Positions 1 to 22,480 of a DNA stretch of 64,000 bases are shown in pieces. The stretch comes from Liolophura sinensis. Lineage: Eukaryota > Mollusca > Polyplacophora > Chitonida > Chitonidae. Numbering within the stretch: position 1 is the first letter of the stretch; each line of letters starts with the position of its first letter. Under the pieces are notes generated by a model. The model had not been told where the DNA came from. It searched no databases and saw nothing but the letters and a program-made list of their open reading frames with translations. The position numbers and the translations under genes were made by a program. The stretch lies in the NCBI RefSeq assembly GCF_032854445.1, contig NC_088297.1, positions 25,847,915 to 25,911,914 on the forward strand, written 5' to 3'.

Positions 1-318
1 TCTCCCACAAAGGGAAAGTGTCGTGACATGATCGAAGTATTTATTTATTTGATTGGTGTTTTAATCAACAATATTTCACTTTCATTACGATGGTCAGGTT
101 GGGTCATTGATATCGGAGTAAAACCATTCACCTTAAAATCTTAAACTGACCACCTGTACATCTGAGTGAGCTGTGTGTGATGTGTGGGAGATGTACGGCG
201 GGGCAAGGACCCTCCAGCGCAAAGTAAAAAAAAAGTTAAAAGCGGCGCCAAGCTATAGGTAATCAATGAACCAAACCATTGTCTTAACCAACTGCTGTTC
301 TGTTCTCTTTGCTTTCAG
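1..318. other. Intron of ABCC gene 1, 5' side
   Basis: No coding exon is visible. The stretch holds a SINE tail fragment (about 33-105, minus orientation) and ends in a pyrimidine-containing acceptor (TTTGCTTTCAG) directly before the first visible exon at 319. Earlier exons of the gene must lie left of the window. Confidence 0.7.
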
Positions 319-9947
<9,629 letters not shown>

Positions 9948-9999
9948 TGCATGATTGGAACACTCAGATGTACTATGGTGTCATTTACCGAGGACGGCC

Positions 10000-10005
10000 A
10001 ATAAA
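10000..10005 (+). terminator. Polyadenylation signal of ABCC gene 1
   Basis: AATAAA 53 bases after the stop codon, giving a very short 3' UTR. It is the first canonical signal downstream. Confidence 0.6.
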
Positions 10006-10749
10006 ATCGACTTCTTTGGCACACTCCACGACTTACAAGTTTAATATTTTGATGTTTTCTGAAACACATATTTCTTCAGTCTGCGCAGGCTAGTATGTAA
10101 TATATCAACTGAATGCTGATTCGTTGTTTTTTATGACAAATTAATTGTAAATTTAAACCTGAAGTGGAACCATTTTTGGCCAATCCTTGACCAGTCAGAT
10201 CTGCTAACTGCTAGTATGCAGAGCCATTCACTGAATGCTGTCCTGCACTGAGGAACATTTACAGCCATAAGAAGTCCTTTACAAACTGTGCCAAAACACA
10301 CGATTTTCTGCTGTAATGCTACAATTCTGACGAACTACTCCTTTGTGTGCGAGCACAACTATGACGTATTAGAAAAAATGAGTAAACCGCCGGTGTATTC
10401 CCATTGTATTACTGTTAACCATCAAAACTCTCAGGTACAGGTAACAGTTCAGCCTTTTTCTACCCCTGGGGCGAGATGCAGCTCATGGGTTGAGGCGTGT
10501 GACACCAAACTACGAAGCGTACGAGATGCAGGTTCAATATTGGTCATGGATTGAGAATTTTCGCATGCCCCCACTTTTTTTACACTTCGTGAGACCTCGT
10601 TGGCAATAACGCGTCCGATCGCACTCGTCTGACCGTTTGCGCAGTATAACCTTCGTGCAAGACCACATGTCTTTCAACAATACAGCGTGGAAGCTTGTTT
10701 GTCACTCGAGGGAAAGTTGGTCAGTACATTGTCAAATTGTATTTGCTTT

Positions 10750-10960
10750 AGCCTGGATACTCCTGTGAGATCGTTAGTGTGGCTGTATGATCGCTTTAGC
10801 CTGTGTACTCCTGTGAGATCGTTAGTGTGGCTGTATGATCGCTTTAGCCTGGGTACTCCTGTGAGATCGTTAGTGTGGCTGTATGATCGCTTTAGCCTGG
10901 GTACTCCTGTGAGATCGTTAGTGTGGCTGTATGATCGCTTTAGCCTGGGTACTCTGGTTT
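10750..10960 (+). repeat. 48-bp array related to the exon-tail repeat
   Basis: Four to five copies. Each contains TGTGAGATCGTTAGTGTGGC then TGTATGATC, matching the intronic half of the 79-bp array at 7389-9088 (GTGAGATAGTTAGTGTGGCT, GTACGATC) with one or two changes. It lacks the exon half. Confidence 0.85.
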
Positions 10961-11114
10961 CTACTACCTATAAGCCTTGCCACCATCGTGTGTGAACTGT
11001 TCTTGAGTGTGACGATAAACAGGTGTCAATCAATCAGTCAATCAGTCAATGTTTCAAGATTACATCACTTTGATGACGGCAGAAAGATTTATAAAGGAAA
11101 GAAATCTCTGCTTA

Positions 11115-11340
11115 TGAAATAAGAAACTGAACGATAACACGATTGAGTTGACTGAATACAAAAGTGGAACTAAACGATAACTCCTTGAGATGACTGAATG
11201 CAAAAATGGAACTGAACGATAATACGCTTGAGTTGATTGAATACGAAAGTGGACCTGAACGATAGCACGTTTGAGTTGATTGAATACAAAAATGGAACTG
11301 AACGATAACACGCTTGAGTTGATTGAATACAAAAATGACT
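11115..11340 (+). repeat. 43-bp minisatellite
   Basis: About five copies of a unit containing GAACTGAACGATAACACG and TTGAGTTGATTGAATAC. Open on several frames because of repetition only. Confidence 0.85.
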
Positions 11341-11609
11341 ATAGACCGTTTATTCTCTACAAAAGGAAACAAAATATGTTACAATGTGTCGTGTGTAACC
11401 TCCAGGGTTTAGCCATTGTCTTGTCCTCGTCGTTCTCAGCCTCCGCGTGCTTCCGCCGTACCTTACAAATTGCCCAGTCCAATGTTGGCTAAAATGTGTG
11501 AGGGAGAAACAAGATATAATGTAACGCAAATAATCCAAAGCAAACCCTATAAATTGCAGAATTTAATATTTGTTCTCATTCTCGAATTTAGTTCCATTCT
11601 TTTTAATGT

Positions 11610-11615
11610 TTTATT
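11610..11615 (-). terminator. Candidate poly(A) signal of peptide gene A
   Basis: TTTATT on the plus strand, AATAAA on the minus strand, about 185 bases after the stop codon of the minus-strand peptide gene. Confidence 0.45.
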
Positions 11616-11797
11616 TTTTGTATTTTGAAATGTTATAGTGTTTGGTGAGGTGCCGCATGCATATCTCCACCGATATTGAAAGCCATAATGCAGATACTTT
11701 TCGACTTAGATCTTAAGCGCAAGCTGTTTTTCATGCCAGCCAAGAAGCGGTAAGAAATCAGGAGAGGACGTTACCTGTTATAGAACGAACGCCTGAA

Positions 11798-12949
11798 TTA
11801 CTCACTCTCCGCGGACGATGAGCTCGACGTTGTGTCAGAGACTACATTGGCTGAGACAAAACAAAAGGATCATTCTATTTGTACACTTGAACCAAATCGC
11901 ATTTTAAAATCGAAAGGCATTTTGGAGCCCTGATTAATTGAAAAAAACCTTGTGATTGGTGTTTTTATCTTTTAAATCGCCAAATGTGCCGTGTGTTGTA
12001 CTCACTTTCGTCGATAAAGTCAGTACAGCAGCCATCTGCCACTGGAGTGCCTTTGGTTTTACACATCAGGGTGTTCAGCCTGGAATCAAACAGAACCCAA
12101 ATTAGCTTTCTAATAATATGTTAAAAAGGTTTTTAATTTTGATTGTAGCTTAACACCATACTTTTTATGGATGGGGACCCGGGAGGCGCATGGTAAACCA
12201 CTGGCCATTGGTCAGTTACCGCACTGACGAACGTTCCCAAAGGTGACGCAGGGATACGCATGGTAAACCTCTGACCATTGGTCAGTTACTGCACTGACGA
12301 ACGTTCACAAAGGTGACGCAGGGATACGCATGGTAAACCACTGACCATTGGTCAGTTACCGCACTGACGAACGTTCCCAAAGGTGACGCAGGGATAAGCA
12401 TGGTAAACCACTGACCATTGGTCAGTTACTGCACTGAAGAACGTTCCCAAAGGTGACGCAGGGATACGCATGGTAAACCACTGACCATTGGTCAGTTACT
12501 GCACTGGCGAACATTCCCAAAGGTGACGCAGGGATATGCACACCATATTGGTGAATGACAAGTAGGCCTACATCACCCGCCCCCAAACCAATCCCCGCCC
12601 ACCCCCCACCTTCCCCACTCAGAGGGACCCAACATACCAATGTGCTTGAAAAGTTAACTGCATTATACTAGTAAAATGGGAGGTCCATACTGGACAGTTT
12701 GATGCAAAACTGTCACGGCAGAATATGTCTAATGATAGGATAATTATGAAAATAAAGGTTGTCTTACCAGCAGAATACAGCTGGAGACACATCGCCGATG
12801 GCGTTACATTTGCACTTGCAAGCCTTTTCATCAAACAAGCCTCTTCTACAAATTTTCTTCGGAATGACGCACTTGTGTTTTTTGCCTTGAGCCTCGGTCA
12901 GCAAAACGCTGGCTACGATTAGGCCGAGCAAATACAGTGTGATCTTCAT
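11798..12949 (-). CDS. Secreted cysteine-rich peptide A (3 coding exons)
   Basis: Unrecognised small secreted protein of 102 residues. Exons: 12949-12768, 12079-12006, 11850-11798, with the frame kept across TG|G (Trp61) and A|CC (Thr86). Residues 1-20 are a clear signal peptide (MKITLYLLGLIVASVLLTEA). The mature part has nine cysteines at 27, 34, 44, 46, 48, 60, 67, 78 and 79, a basic first third (KKHKC, KKICRR) and an acidic Ser-rich tail (TTSSSSSAESE). The ATG sits two bases after an acceptor (TATATTTTCAG|A), so a non-coding 5' exon is expected upstream. The second coding intron lies in phase 2 right after Cys60, and Cys60-x17-Cys-Cys follows. Peptide genes B and C have the same position, phase and spacing, so all three look like one family. 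Odd cysteine number suggests a free Cys or dimer. Function unknown. Confidence 0.82.
12185..12545 (+). repeat. 70-bp array with internal palindrome, in peptide A intron
   Basis: Five copies of a 70-bp unit (GACGCAGGGATACGCATGGT..). Each holds CTGACCATTGGTCAG, a near-perfect inverted repeat with a 3-base centre. Lies between coding exons 1 and 2 of peptide A. Confidence 0.9.
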
Positions 12950-13507
12950 TCTGAAAATATATAAATAGAGAAATTAAAAAAATGTATAAATAAGAAAGTA
13001 AATAAATGATTAAGTATATGAATCATATACAATTTATCTGTATGCAAATAAAAAGTAAATAAAAAAGTAAATGAATGAACAAATATATAAATAAAGAAAT
13101 AAGTGGTATGTTAGAAGTAAACCACCGCTTTCTCGCAATGTACTGCTGAGTGTCAAATATGATTTATTTATTTACCTCGTACGTTTTTTACGTCTCGCAT
13201 ATGAAGAATATTTTGCACACATTTAAACGTTCGCTGCAATATGGCTGAAATATTGCCAATGTGGCGTTGTGCCATAATCAGTCAGTCATCTTTAACCGCC
13301 ATATTCACATGCACGCCAGAAAACTCAACAAAATCGTATCGACATTCACTTTTAGTCTAATATCTCAACCCAAAGCAATAGAATAAGATCATTTTTTCTC
13401 TATCCAACAAGTCACATGTGACGAGTCGTTTCGACAAACTGCACCAGATCGTCGATTCCTTGTATAGACATCTACCATTCTAATAAAGGTTCTGACACAT
13501 TATATGA

Positions 13508-13685
13508 ACGGGTCGTGGTCTAGTGGTTGGAGATGCTGATCCTTAGGACACACGAGGTACGGGTTCAAACCCGGCCTTTAAAAGGGAATTCGTAAATTCA
13601 CTTTTTGTGGGGAATTGGTGACCATACGACGCTCGTTGTACCGTTTGCGCAGTCCTTTTACCATCCACCGGTATGACAGTTTTTC
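13508..13685 (+). mobile_element. tRNA-derived SINE (family 3)
   Basis: Head with box-A-like GTGGTCTAGTGGTTGGAGAT and box B GGGTTCAAACCC, followed by a body (ACGCTCGTTGTACCGTTTGC) like that of the element at 27836-28111. The 3' end is lost next to the MITE at 13705. Confidence 0.7.
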
Positions 13686-13704
13686 ATCACTTGTACACTC
13701 GGGG

Positions 13705-13932
13705 AATTAATCTGTTAATTTTAACAGAAAGTCTATTGTCTTAGCGATGCCAGAATGTATCCTGCTCTTACAGCAGATTATTCTGTTAAATATAACAAAC
13801 AGTTCAACATACCCTTTCTATTAGACTAACCGGATATTATGTTGAACATGACACAATGCTGTGTTGTAATGACAGAATACATTAAAATATCACCAAGACA
13901 ACCGGTTTTCTGTTAAAATTAACAGATTAATT
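13705..13932. mobile_element. MITE with perfect 26-bp terminal inverted repeats
   Basis: 13705-13730 (AATTAATCTGTTAATTTTAA..) and 13907-13932 are exact reverse complements over 26 bases; total 228 bp. The centre has further short CTGTTA inverted motifs and no ORF. Superfamily not assigned; no clear target duplication seen. Confidence 0.75.
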
Positions 13933-14789
13933 TGTTACCACTGTAACAGGTTACAGTCACCCACCTTAGCCTCAGAACGATTCCACAGGAGAACTACTGA
14001 GACTCCGGCGTTCCTAGGTATTTATAAGGATGCGCACTTTGCAAACAACAGATTTCTGATTTTCTATACTGACAATGGTACAACAAAGACCACGTGGAAT
14101 GAATAATTAATTTGCCCATTGCTAGCGGTACTTTAGATTGCTTTTAAGACAAGACAAACGGTATAAGCGGTTTCTGACGTTTTAACTTCCAACCGGAAAC
14201 GGAATTGGTACTAAACTAGTTGCGATGATACATATCTATTCAAAATAGTTTTCATGGCAATCGATAGAGACCATGAATTTCTCAATGGTGCCGCTTTAAA
14301 TCCCCGGAACTACCAGAGTGATCTGATGAAGAGCCGAAGTTTCTGTATGAGAATGGCACCCGTTCTAAGATGGCACACTCATAAGTCATAACCAACCCCA
14401 TAAAGAGCGGCTAGGAATAAAATCGATAACAAGATTCTGTGACGATGTACCGCTTAAATCAATCTCTGGTTCAACACTGATTAAGCACTGCAAGTGATAG
14501 CCGTTAGCTCGTGACTGATGCGGTCACGGGTTTGCTGACTGAGCGCGGCTTTCCGCGCACATGTTCCTCAAAATTATATCAACCCAAATATATCTGTTGT
14601 TTATTTCTCCGACTGCAAGGTAATACAGTAGGTAGCGGTCGCATATATTACATCACTGCAGTTGCCTGACACTTCACATACACACTTTACTAAATCAACC
14701 ATAGAAATACTATGACCTCAGAAATACTTCGTAAAACGTTTGCAAGATTAAAAAACATACTATGCCTGCTACCTGGCGATCGAAAGAAA

Positions 14790-17700
14790 TTGTAAATGTA
14801 GCAGTAATGTAACCTGTTCTCGCCTCACACAACATAATGTCATGTAGCAGTAATGTAACCTGTTCTCGCCTCACACAACATAGTGTCATGTAGCAGTAAT
14901 GTAATCTGTTTTCGCCTCACACAACATAGTGTCATGTAGCAGTAATGTAATCTGTTCTGACCTCACACAACATAATGTCATGTAGCAGTAATGTAATCTG
15001 TTTTCGCCTCAAACAACATAGTGTCATGTAGCAGTAATGTAATCTGTTCTGACCTCACACAACATAATGTCATGTAGCAGTAATGTAATCTGTTCTGACC
15101 TCACACAACATAGTGTCATGTAGCAGTAATGTAATCTGTTCTGACCTCACACAACATAATGTCATATAGCAGTAATGTAATCTGTTTTCGCCTCACACAA
15201 CATAGTGTCATGTAGCAGTAATGTAATCTGTTTTCGCCTCACACAACATAATGTCATGTAGCAGTAATGTGATCTGTTCTCGCCTCACACAACATAATGT
15301 CATGTAGCAGTAATGTAATCTGTTTTTGCCTCACACAACATAATGTCATGTAGCAGTAATGTGATCTGTTTTCGCCTCACACAACATAATGTCATGTAGC
15401 AGTAATGTAATCTGTTCTCGCCTCACACAACATAATGTCATGTAGCAGTGCTGTAATCTGTTCTGGACTCACACAACATAATGTCATGTAGCAGTAATGT
15501 AATCTGTTTTTGCCTCACACAACATAGTGTCATGTAGCAGTAATCTAACCTGTTCTGACCTCACACAACATAATGTCATGTAGCAGTAATGTAATCTGTC
15601 CTGACCTCACACAACATAATGTCATGTAGCAGTAATGTAATCTGTTCTCGCCTCACACAACATAATGTCATGTAGCAGTAATGTAATCTGTTTTCGCCTC
15701 ACACAACATAATGTCATGTAACAGTAATGTAATCTGTTTTTGCCTCACACAACATAGTGTCATGTAGCAGTAATGTAACCTGTTCTGACCTCACACAACA
15801 TAATGTCATGTAACAGTAAAGTAATCTGTTCTGGCCTCACACAACATAGTGTCATGTAGCAGTAATGTAATCTGTTCTGGCCTAACACAACATAATGTCA
15901 TGTAGCAGTAATGTAATCTGCCCTGACCTCACACAACATAATGTCATGTAGCAGTAATGTAATCTGTTTTCGCCTCACACAACATAATGTCATGTAGCAG
16001 TAATGTAATCTGTTTTTGCCTTACACAACATAGTGTCATGTAGCAGTAATGTAACCTGTTCTCGCCTCACACAACATAATGTCATGTAGCAGTAATGTAA
16101 TCTGTCCTGACCTCACACAACATAATGTCATGTAGCAGTAATATAATCTGTTTTCGCCTCTCACAACATAATGCCATGTAGCAGTACTGTAATCTGTTCT
16201 GGCCTAACACAACATAGTGTCATGTAGCAGTAATGTAATCTGTTCTGACCTCACACAACATAATGTCATGTAGCAGTAATATAATCTGTTTTCGCCTCAC
16301 ACAACATAATGTCATGTAGCAGTAATGTAATCTGTTCTGGCCTAACACAACATAATGTCATGTAGCAGTAATGTAATCTGTCCTGACCTCACACAACATA
16401 ATGTCATGTAGCAGTAATGTAATCTGTTCTGGCCTAACACAACATAGTGTCATGTAGCAGTAATGTAATCTTTTTCGCCTCTCACAACATAATGTCATGT
16501 AGCAGTAATGTAATCTGTTCTGGCCTCACACAACATAATGTCATGTAGCAGTGCTGTAATCTGTTTTCGCCTCACACAACATAATGTCATGTAGCAGTAA
16601 TGTAATCTGTTTTCGCCTCACACAACATAATGTCATGTAGCAGTAATGTGATCTGTTCTCGCCTCACACAACATAATGTCATGTAGCAGTAATGTAATCT
16701 GTTTTTGCCTCACACAACATAATGTCATGTAGCAGTAATGTGATCTGTTTTCGCCTCACACAACATAATGTCATGTAGCAGTAATGTAATCTGTTCTCGC
16801 CTCACACAACATAATGTCATGTAGCAGTGCTGTAATCTGTTCTGGACTCACACAACATAATGTCATGTAGCAGTAATGTAATCTGTTTTTGCCTCACACA
16901 ACATAGTGTCATGTAGCAGTAATCTAACCTGTTCTGACCTCACACAACATAATGTCATGTAGCAGTAATGTAATCTGTCCTGACCTCACACAACATAATG
17001 TCATGTAGCAGTAATGTAATCTGTTCTCGCCTCACACAACATAATGTCATGTAGCAGTAATGTAATCTGTTTTCGCCTCACACAACATAATGTCATGTAA
17101 CAGTAATGTAATCTGTTTTTGCCTCACACAACATAATGTCATGTAGCAGTAATGTAATCTGTTTTTGCCTCACACAACATAGTGTCATGTAGCAGTAATG
17201 TAACCTGTTCTGACCTCACACAACATAATGTCATGTAACAGTAAAGTAATCTGTTCTGGCCTCACACAACATAGTGTCATGTAGCAGTAATGTAATCTGT
17301 TCTGGCCTAACACAACATAATGTCATGTAGCAGTAATGTAATCTGCCCTGACCTCACACAACATAATGTCATGTAGCAGTAATGTAATCTGTTTTCGCCT
17401 CACACAACATAATGTCATGTAGCAGTAATGTAATCTGTTTTTGCCTTACACAACATAGTGTCATGTAGCAGTAATGTAACCTGTTCTCGCCTCACACAAC
17501 ATAATGTCATGTAGCAGTAATGTAATCTGTCCTGACCTCACACAACATAATGTCATGTAGCAGTAATATAATCTGTTTTCGCCTCTCACAACATAATGCC
17601 ATGTAGCAGTACTGTAATCTGTTCTGGCCTAACACAACATAGTGTCATGTAGCAGTAATGTAATCTGTTCTGACCTCACACAACATAATGTCATGTAGCA

Positions 17701-20700
17701 GTAATATAATCTGTTTTCGCCTCACACAACATAATGTCATGTAGCAGTAATGTAATCTGTTCTGGCCTAACACAACATAATGTCATGTAGCAGTAATGTA
17801 ATCTGTCCTGACCTCACACAACATAATGTCATGTAGCAGTAATGTAATCTGTTCTGGCCTAACACAACATAGTGTCATGTAGCAGTAATGTAATCTTTTT
17901 CGCCTCTCACAACATAATGTCATGTAGCAGTAATGTAATCTGTTCTGGCCTCACACAACATAATGTCATGTAGCAGTGCTGTAATCTGTTTTCGCCTCAC
18001 ACAACATAATGTCATGTAGCAGTAATGTAATCTGTTCTCGCCTCACACAACATAATGTCATGTAGCAGTAATGTAATCTGTTCTGGACTCACACAACATA
18101 ATGTCATGTAGCAGTAATGTAATCTGTTTTTGCCTCACACAACATAGTGTCATGTAGCAGTAATGTAACCTGTTCTGACCTCACACAACATAATGTCATG
18201 TAGCAGTAATGTAATCTGTCCTGACCTCACACAACATAATGTCATGTAGCAGTAATGTAATCTGTTCTCGCCTCACACAACATAATGTCATGTAGCAGTA
18301 ATGTAATCTGTTTTTGCCTCACACAACATAATGTCATGTAACAGTAATGTAATCTGTTTTTGCCTCACACAACATAATGTCATGTAGCAGTAATGTAATC
18401 TGTTTTTGCCTCACACAACATAATGTCATGTAGCAGTAATGTAACCTGTTCTGACCTCACACAACATAATGTCATGTAACAGTAAAGTAATCTGTTCTGG
18501 CCTCACACAACATAGTGTCATGTAGCAGTAATGTAATCTGTTCTGGCCTAACACAACATAATGTCATGTAGCAGTAATGTAATCTGTCCTGACCTCACAC
18601 AACATAATGTCATGTAGCAGTAATGTAATCTGTTTTCGCCTCACACAACATAATGTCATGTAGCAGTAATGTAATCTGTTTTTGCCTTACACAACATAGT
18701 GTCATGTAGCAGTAATGTAACCTGTTCTCGCCTCACACAACATAATGTCATGTAGCAGTAATGTAATCTGTCCTGACCTCACACAACATAATGTCATGTA
18801 GCAGTAATATAATCTGTTTTCGCCTCTCACAACATAATGCCATGTAGCAGTACTGTAATCTGTTCTGGCCTAACACAACATAGTGTCATGTAGCAGTAAT
18901 GTAATCTGTTCTGACCTCACACAACATAATGTCATGTAGCAGTAATATAATCTGTTTTCGCCTCACACAACATAATGTCATGTAGCAGTAATGTAATCTG
19001 TTCTGGCCTCACACAACATAATGTCATGTAGCAGTAATGTAATCTGTCCTGACCTCACACAACATAATGTCATGTAGCAGTAATGTAATCTGTTTTCGCC
19101 TCACACAACATAATGTCATGTAGCAGTAATGTAATCTGTTTTTGCCTTACACAACATAGTGTCATGTAGCAGTAATGTAACCTGTTCTCGCCTCACACAA
19201 CATAATGTCATGTAGCAGTAATGTAATCTGTCCTGACCTCACACAACATAATGTCATGTAGCAGTAATATAATCTGTTTTCGCCTCTCACAACATAATGC
19301 CATGTAGCAGTACTGTAATCTGTTCTGGCCTAACACAACATAGTGTCATGTAGCAGTAATGTAATCTGTTCTGACCTCACACAACATAATGTCATGTAGC
19401 AGTAATATAATCTGTTTTCGCCTCACACAACATAATGTCATGTAGCAGTAATGTAATCTGTTCTGGCCTAACACAACATAATGTCATGTAGCAGTAATGT
19501 AATCTGTCCTGACCTCACACAACATAATGTCATGTAGCAGTAATGTAATCTGTTCTGGCCTAACACAACATAGTGTCATGTAGCAGTAATGTAATCTTTT
19601 TCGCCTCTCACAACATAATGTCATGTAGCAGTAATGTAATCTGTTCTGGCCTCACACAACATAATGTCATGTAGCAGTGCTGTAATCTGTTTTCGCCTCA
19701 CACAACATAATGTCATGTAGCAGTAATGTAATCTGTTCTCGCCTCACACAACATAATGTCATGTAGCAGTAATGTAATCTGTTCTGGACTCACACAACAT
19801 AATGTCATGTAGCAGTAATGTAATCTGTTTTTGCCTCACACAACATAGTGTCATGTAGCAGTAATGTAACCTGTTCTGACCTCACACAACATAATGTCAT
19901 GTAGCAGTAATGTAATCTGTCCTGACCTCACACAACATAATGTCATGTAGCAGTAATGTAATCTGTTCTCGCCTCACACAACATAATGTCATGTAGCAGT
20001 AATGTAATCTGTTTTTGCCTCACACAACATAATGTCATGTAACAGTAATGTAATCTGTTTTTGCCTCACACAACATAATGTCATGTAGCAGTAATGTAAT
20101 CTGTTTTTGCCTCACACAACATAATGTCATGTAGCAGTAATGTAACCTGTTCTGACCTCACACAACATAATGTCATGTAACAGTAAAGTAATCTGTTCTG
20201 GCCTCACACAACATAGTGTCATGTAGCAGTAATGTAATCTGTTCTGGCCTAACACAACATAATGTCATGTAGCAGTAATGTAATCTGTCCTGACCTCACA
20301 CAACATAATGTCATGTAGCAGTAATGTAATCTGTTTTCGCCTCACACAACATAATGTCATGTAGCAGTAATGTAATCTGTTTTTGCCTTACACAACATAG
20401 TGTCATGTAGCAGTAATGTAACCTGTTCTCGCCTCACACAACATAATGTCATGTAGCAGTAATGTAATCTGTCCTGACCTCACACAACATAATGTCATGT
20501 AGCAGTAATATAATCTGTTTTCGCCTCTCACAACATAATGCCATGTAGCAGTACTGTAATCTGTTCTGGCCTAACACAACATAGTGTCATGTAGCAGTAA
20601 TGTAATCTGTTCTGACCTCACACAACATAATGTCATGTAGCAGTAATATAATCTGTTTTCGCCTCACACAACATAATGTCATGTAGCAGTAATGTAATCT

Positions 20701-22134
20701 GTTCTGGCCTCACACAACATAATGTCATGTAGCAGTAATGTAATCTGTCCTGACCTCACACAACATAATGTCATGTAGCAGTAATGTAATCTGTTCTGGC
20801 CTAACACAACATAGTGTCATGTAGCAGTAATGTAATCTTTTTCGCCTCTCACAACATAATGTCATGTAGCAGTAATGTAATCTGTTCTGGCCTCACACAA
20901 CATAATGTCATGTAGCAGTGCTGTAATCTGTTTTCGCCTCACACAACATAATGTCATGTAGCAGTAATGTAATCTGTCCTGACCTCACACAACATAATGT
21001 CATGTAGCAGTAATGTAATCTGTTCTGGCCTCACACAACATAATGTCATGTAGCAGTAATGTAATCTGTCCTGACCTCACACAACATAATGTCATGTAGC
21101 AGTACTGTAATCTGTTCTGACCTCACACAACATAATGTCATGTAGCAGTAATGTAATCTGTTCTCGCCTCACAAAACATAATGTCATGTAGCAGTACTGT
21201 AATCTGTTCTGGACTCACACAACATAGTGTCATGTAGCAGTAATGTAATCTGTTTTTGCCTCACACAACATAATGTCATGTAGCAGTAATGTAATCTGCC
21301 CTGACCTCACACAACATAATGTCATGTAGCAGTAATGTAATCTGTTCTCGCCTCACACAACATAGTGTCATGTAGCAGTAATGTAACCTGTTCTGACCTC
21401 ACACAACATAATGTCATGTAGCAGTAATGTAATCTGTTCTCGCCTCACAAAACATAATGTCATGTAGCAGTACTGTAATCTGTTCTGGACTCTCACAACA
21501 TAGTGTCATGTAGCAGTAATGTAATCTGTTTTCGCCTCACACAACATAATGTCATGTAGCAGTAATGTAATCTGCCCTGACCACACACAAGATAATGTCA
21601 TGTAGCAGTAATGTAATCTGTTCTGGCCTCACACAACATAATGTCATGTAGCAGCAATGTAATCTTTTTCGCCTCTCACAACATAATGTCATGTAGCAGT
21701 AATGTAATCTGTTCTGGCCTCACACAACATAATGTACTGTAATCTGTTTTCGCCCCACACAACATAATGTCATGTAGCAGTAATGTAATCTGTCCTGACC
21801 TCACACAACATAATGTCATGTAGCAGTAATGTAATCTGTCCTGACCTCACACAACATAATGTCATGTAGCAGTAATGTAATCTGTTCTCGCCTCACACAA
21901 CATAATGTCATGTAGCAGTAATGTAATCTGTTTTCGCCTCACACAACATAATGTCATGTAGCAGTAATGTAACCTGTTCTGACCTCACACAACATAATGT
22001 CATGTAGCAGTAATGTAATCTGTCCTGACCTCACACAACATAATGTCGTGTAGCAGTAATGTAATCTGTTCTGACCTCACACAACATAATGTCACGTAGC
22101 AGTAATGTAATCTGTTTTCGCCTCACACAACATA
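14790..22134 (+). repeat. 46-bp satellite, about 160 copies, with higher-order structure
   Basis: Unit core CATGTAGCAGTAATGTAATC, TGTTCTGACC (variable), TCACACAACATAATGT. A marker unit with a one-base deletion (TAATCTTTTTCGCC) recurs with ATC at 16468, 17893, 19594, 20835 and 21662. The distances 1425, 1701, 1241 and 827 equal 31, 37, 27 and 18 units minus one base each. No spacers or coding content. Confidence 0.97.
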
Positions 22135-22249
22135 ATATTTTGTTCAGTTTATGTCAATCGTTAATATCGCTGATATTTTTCATAATAAGTACTGTCTGCC
22201 GTCGGGCTGCTCCTCAAGGACGGTTTAGGGTAATTATGCTTCAAGTTGC

Positions 22250-22480
22250 ACCGAGGCGGGTAGCACGTGAGCTCGCCGCAATGGCACTGGAGCCTCTCAC
22301 CAATGCGGTCGCTGTGAGCTCATGCTGTCTTCGTCTCCCGTCGAACATGGGGAGGTCTGCCAACCTGCGGATGGTCGTGGTTTTCTCGCGTGCTATGTTC
22401 CGTTTCCTTCCACCGTCATGTTGGGCGCCGTCGTATAAATGAAGAATTCTTGAGTACGGCGTAAAACAACAATGAAATAA
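22250..22480 (+). mobile_element. tRNA-derived SINE (family 1), degraded head
   Basis: GAGCCTCTCACCAATGCGGT, GCCAACCTGCGGATGGTCGT and TTCTTGAGTACGGCGTAAAA in the order seen in the full copies at 39693 and 51074. Confidence 0.85.

Larger units (their letters stand above)
10006..11797. other. Intergenic, repeats only
   Basis: Between ABCC gene 1 and the peptide gene. It contains a 48-bp array (10750-10960) and a 43-bp array (11115-11335). Short ORFs here (for example 10288-10554) have no recognisable domain or splice context and are not called. Confidence 0.6.
12950..14789. other. Intergenic, upstream of peptide A
   Basis: AT-rich. It should contain the 5' UTR exon and promoter of peptide gene A, neither of which can be placed from sequence alone. 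Holds a SINE (13508-13685) and a MITE-like element (13705-13932); nothing else recognised. Confidence 0.5.

Noticed and set aside
10687..10995. ORF of 102 codons with VRSLVWLYDRFSL repeats
   Set aside because: Derived from the 48-bp repeat; no homology to a protein domain.
14790..22134. CRISPR-like regular array
   Set aside because: Units are contiguous 46-mers without unique spacers, in a genome with spliceosomal introns.
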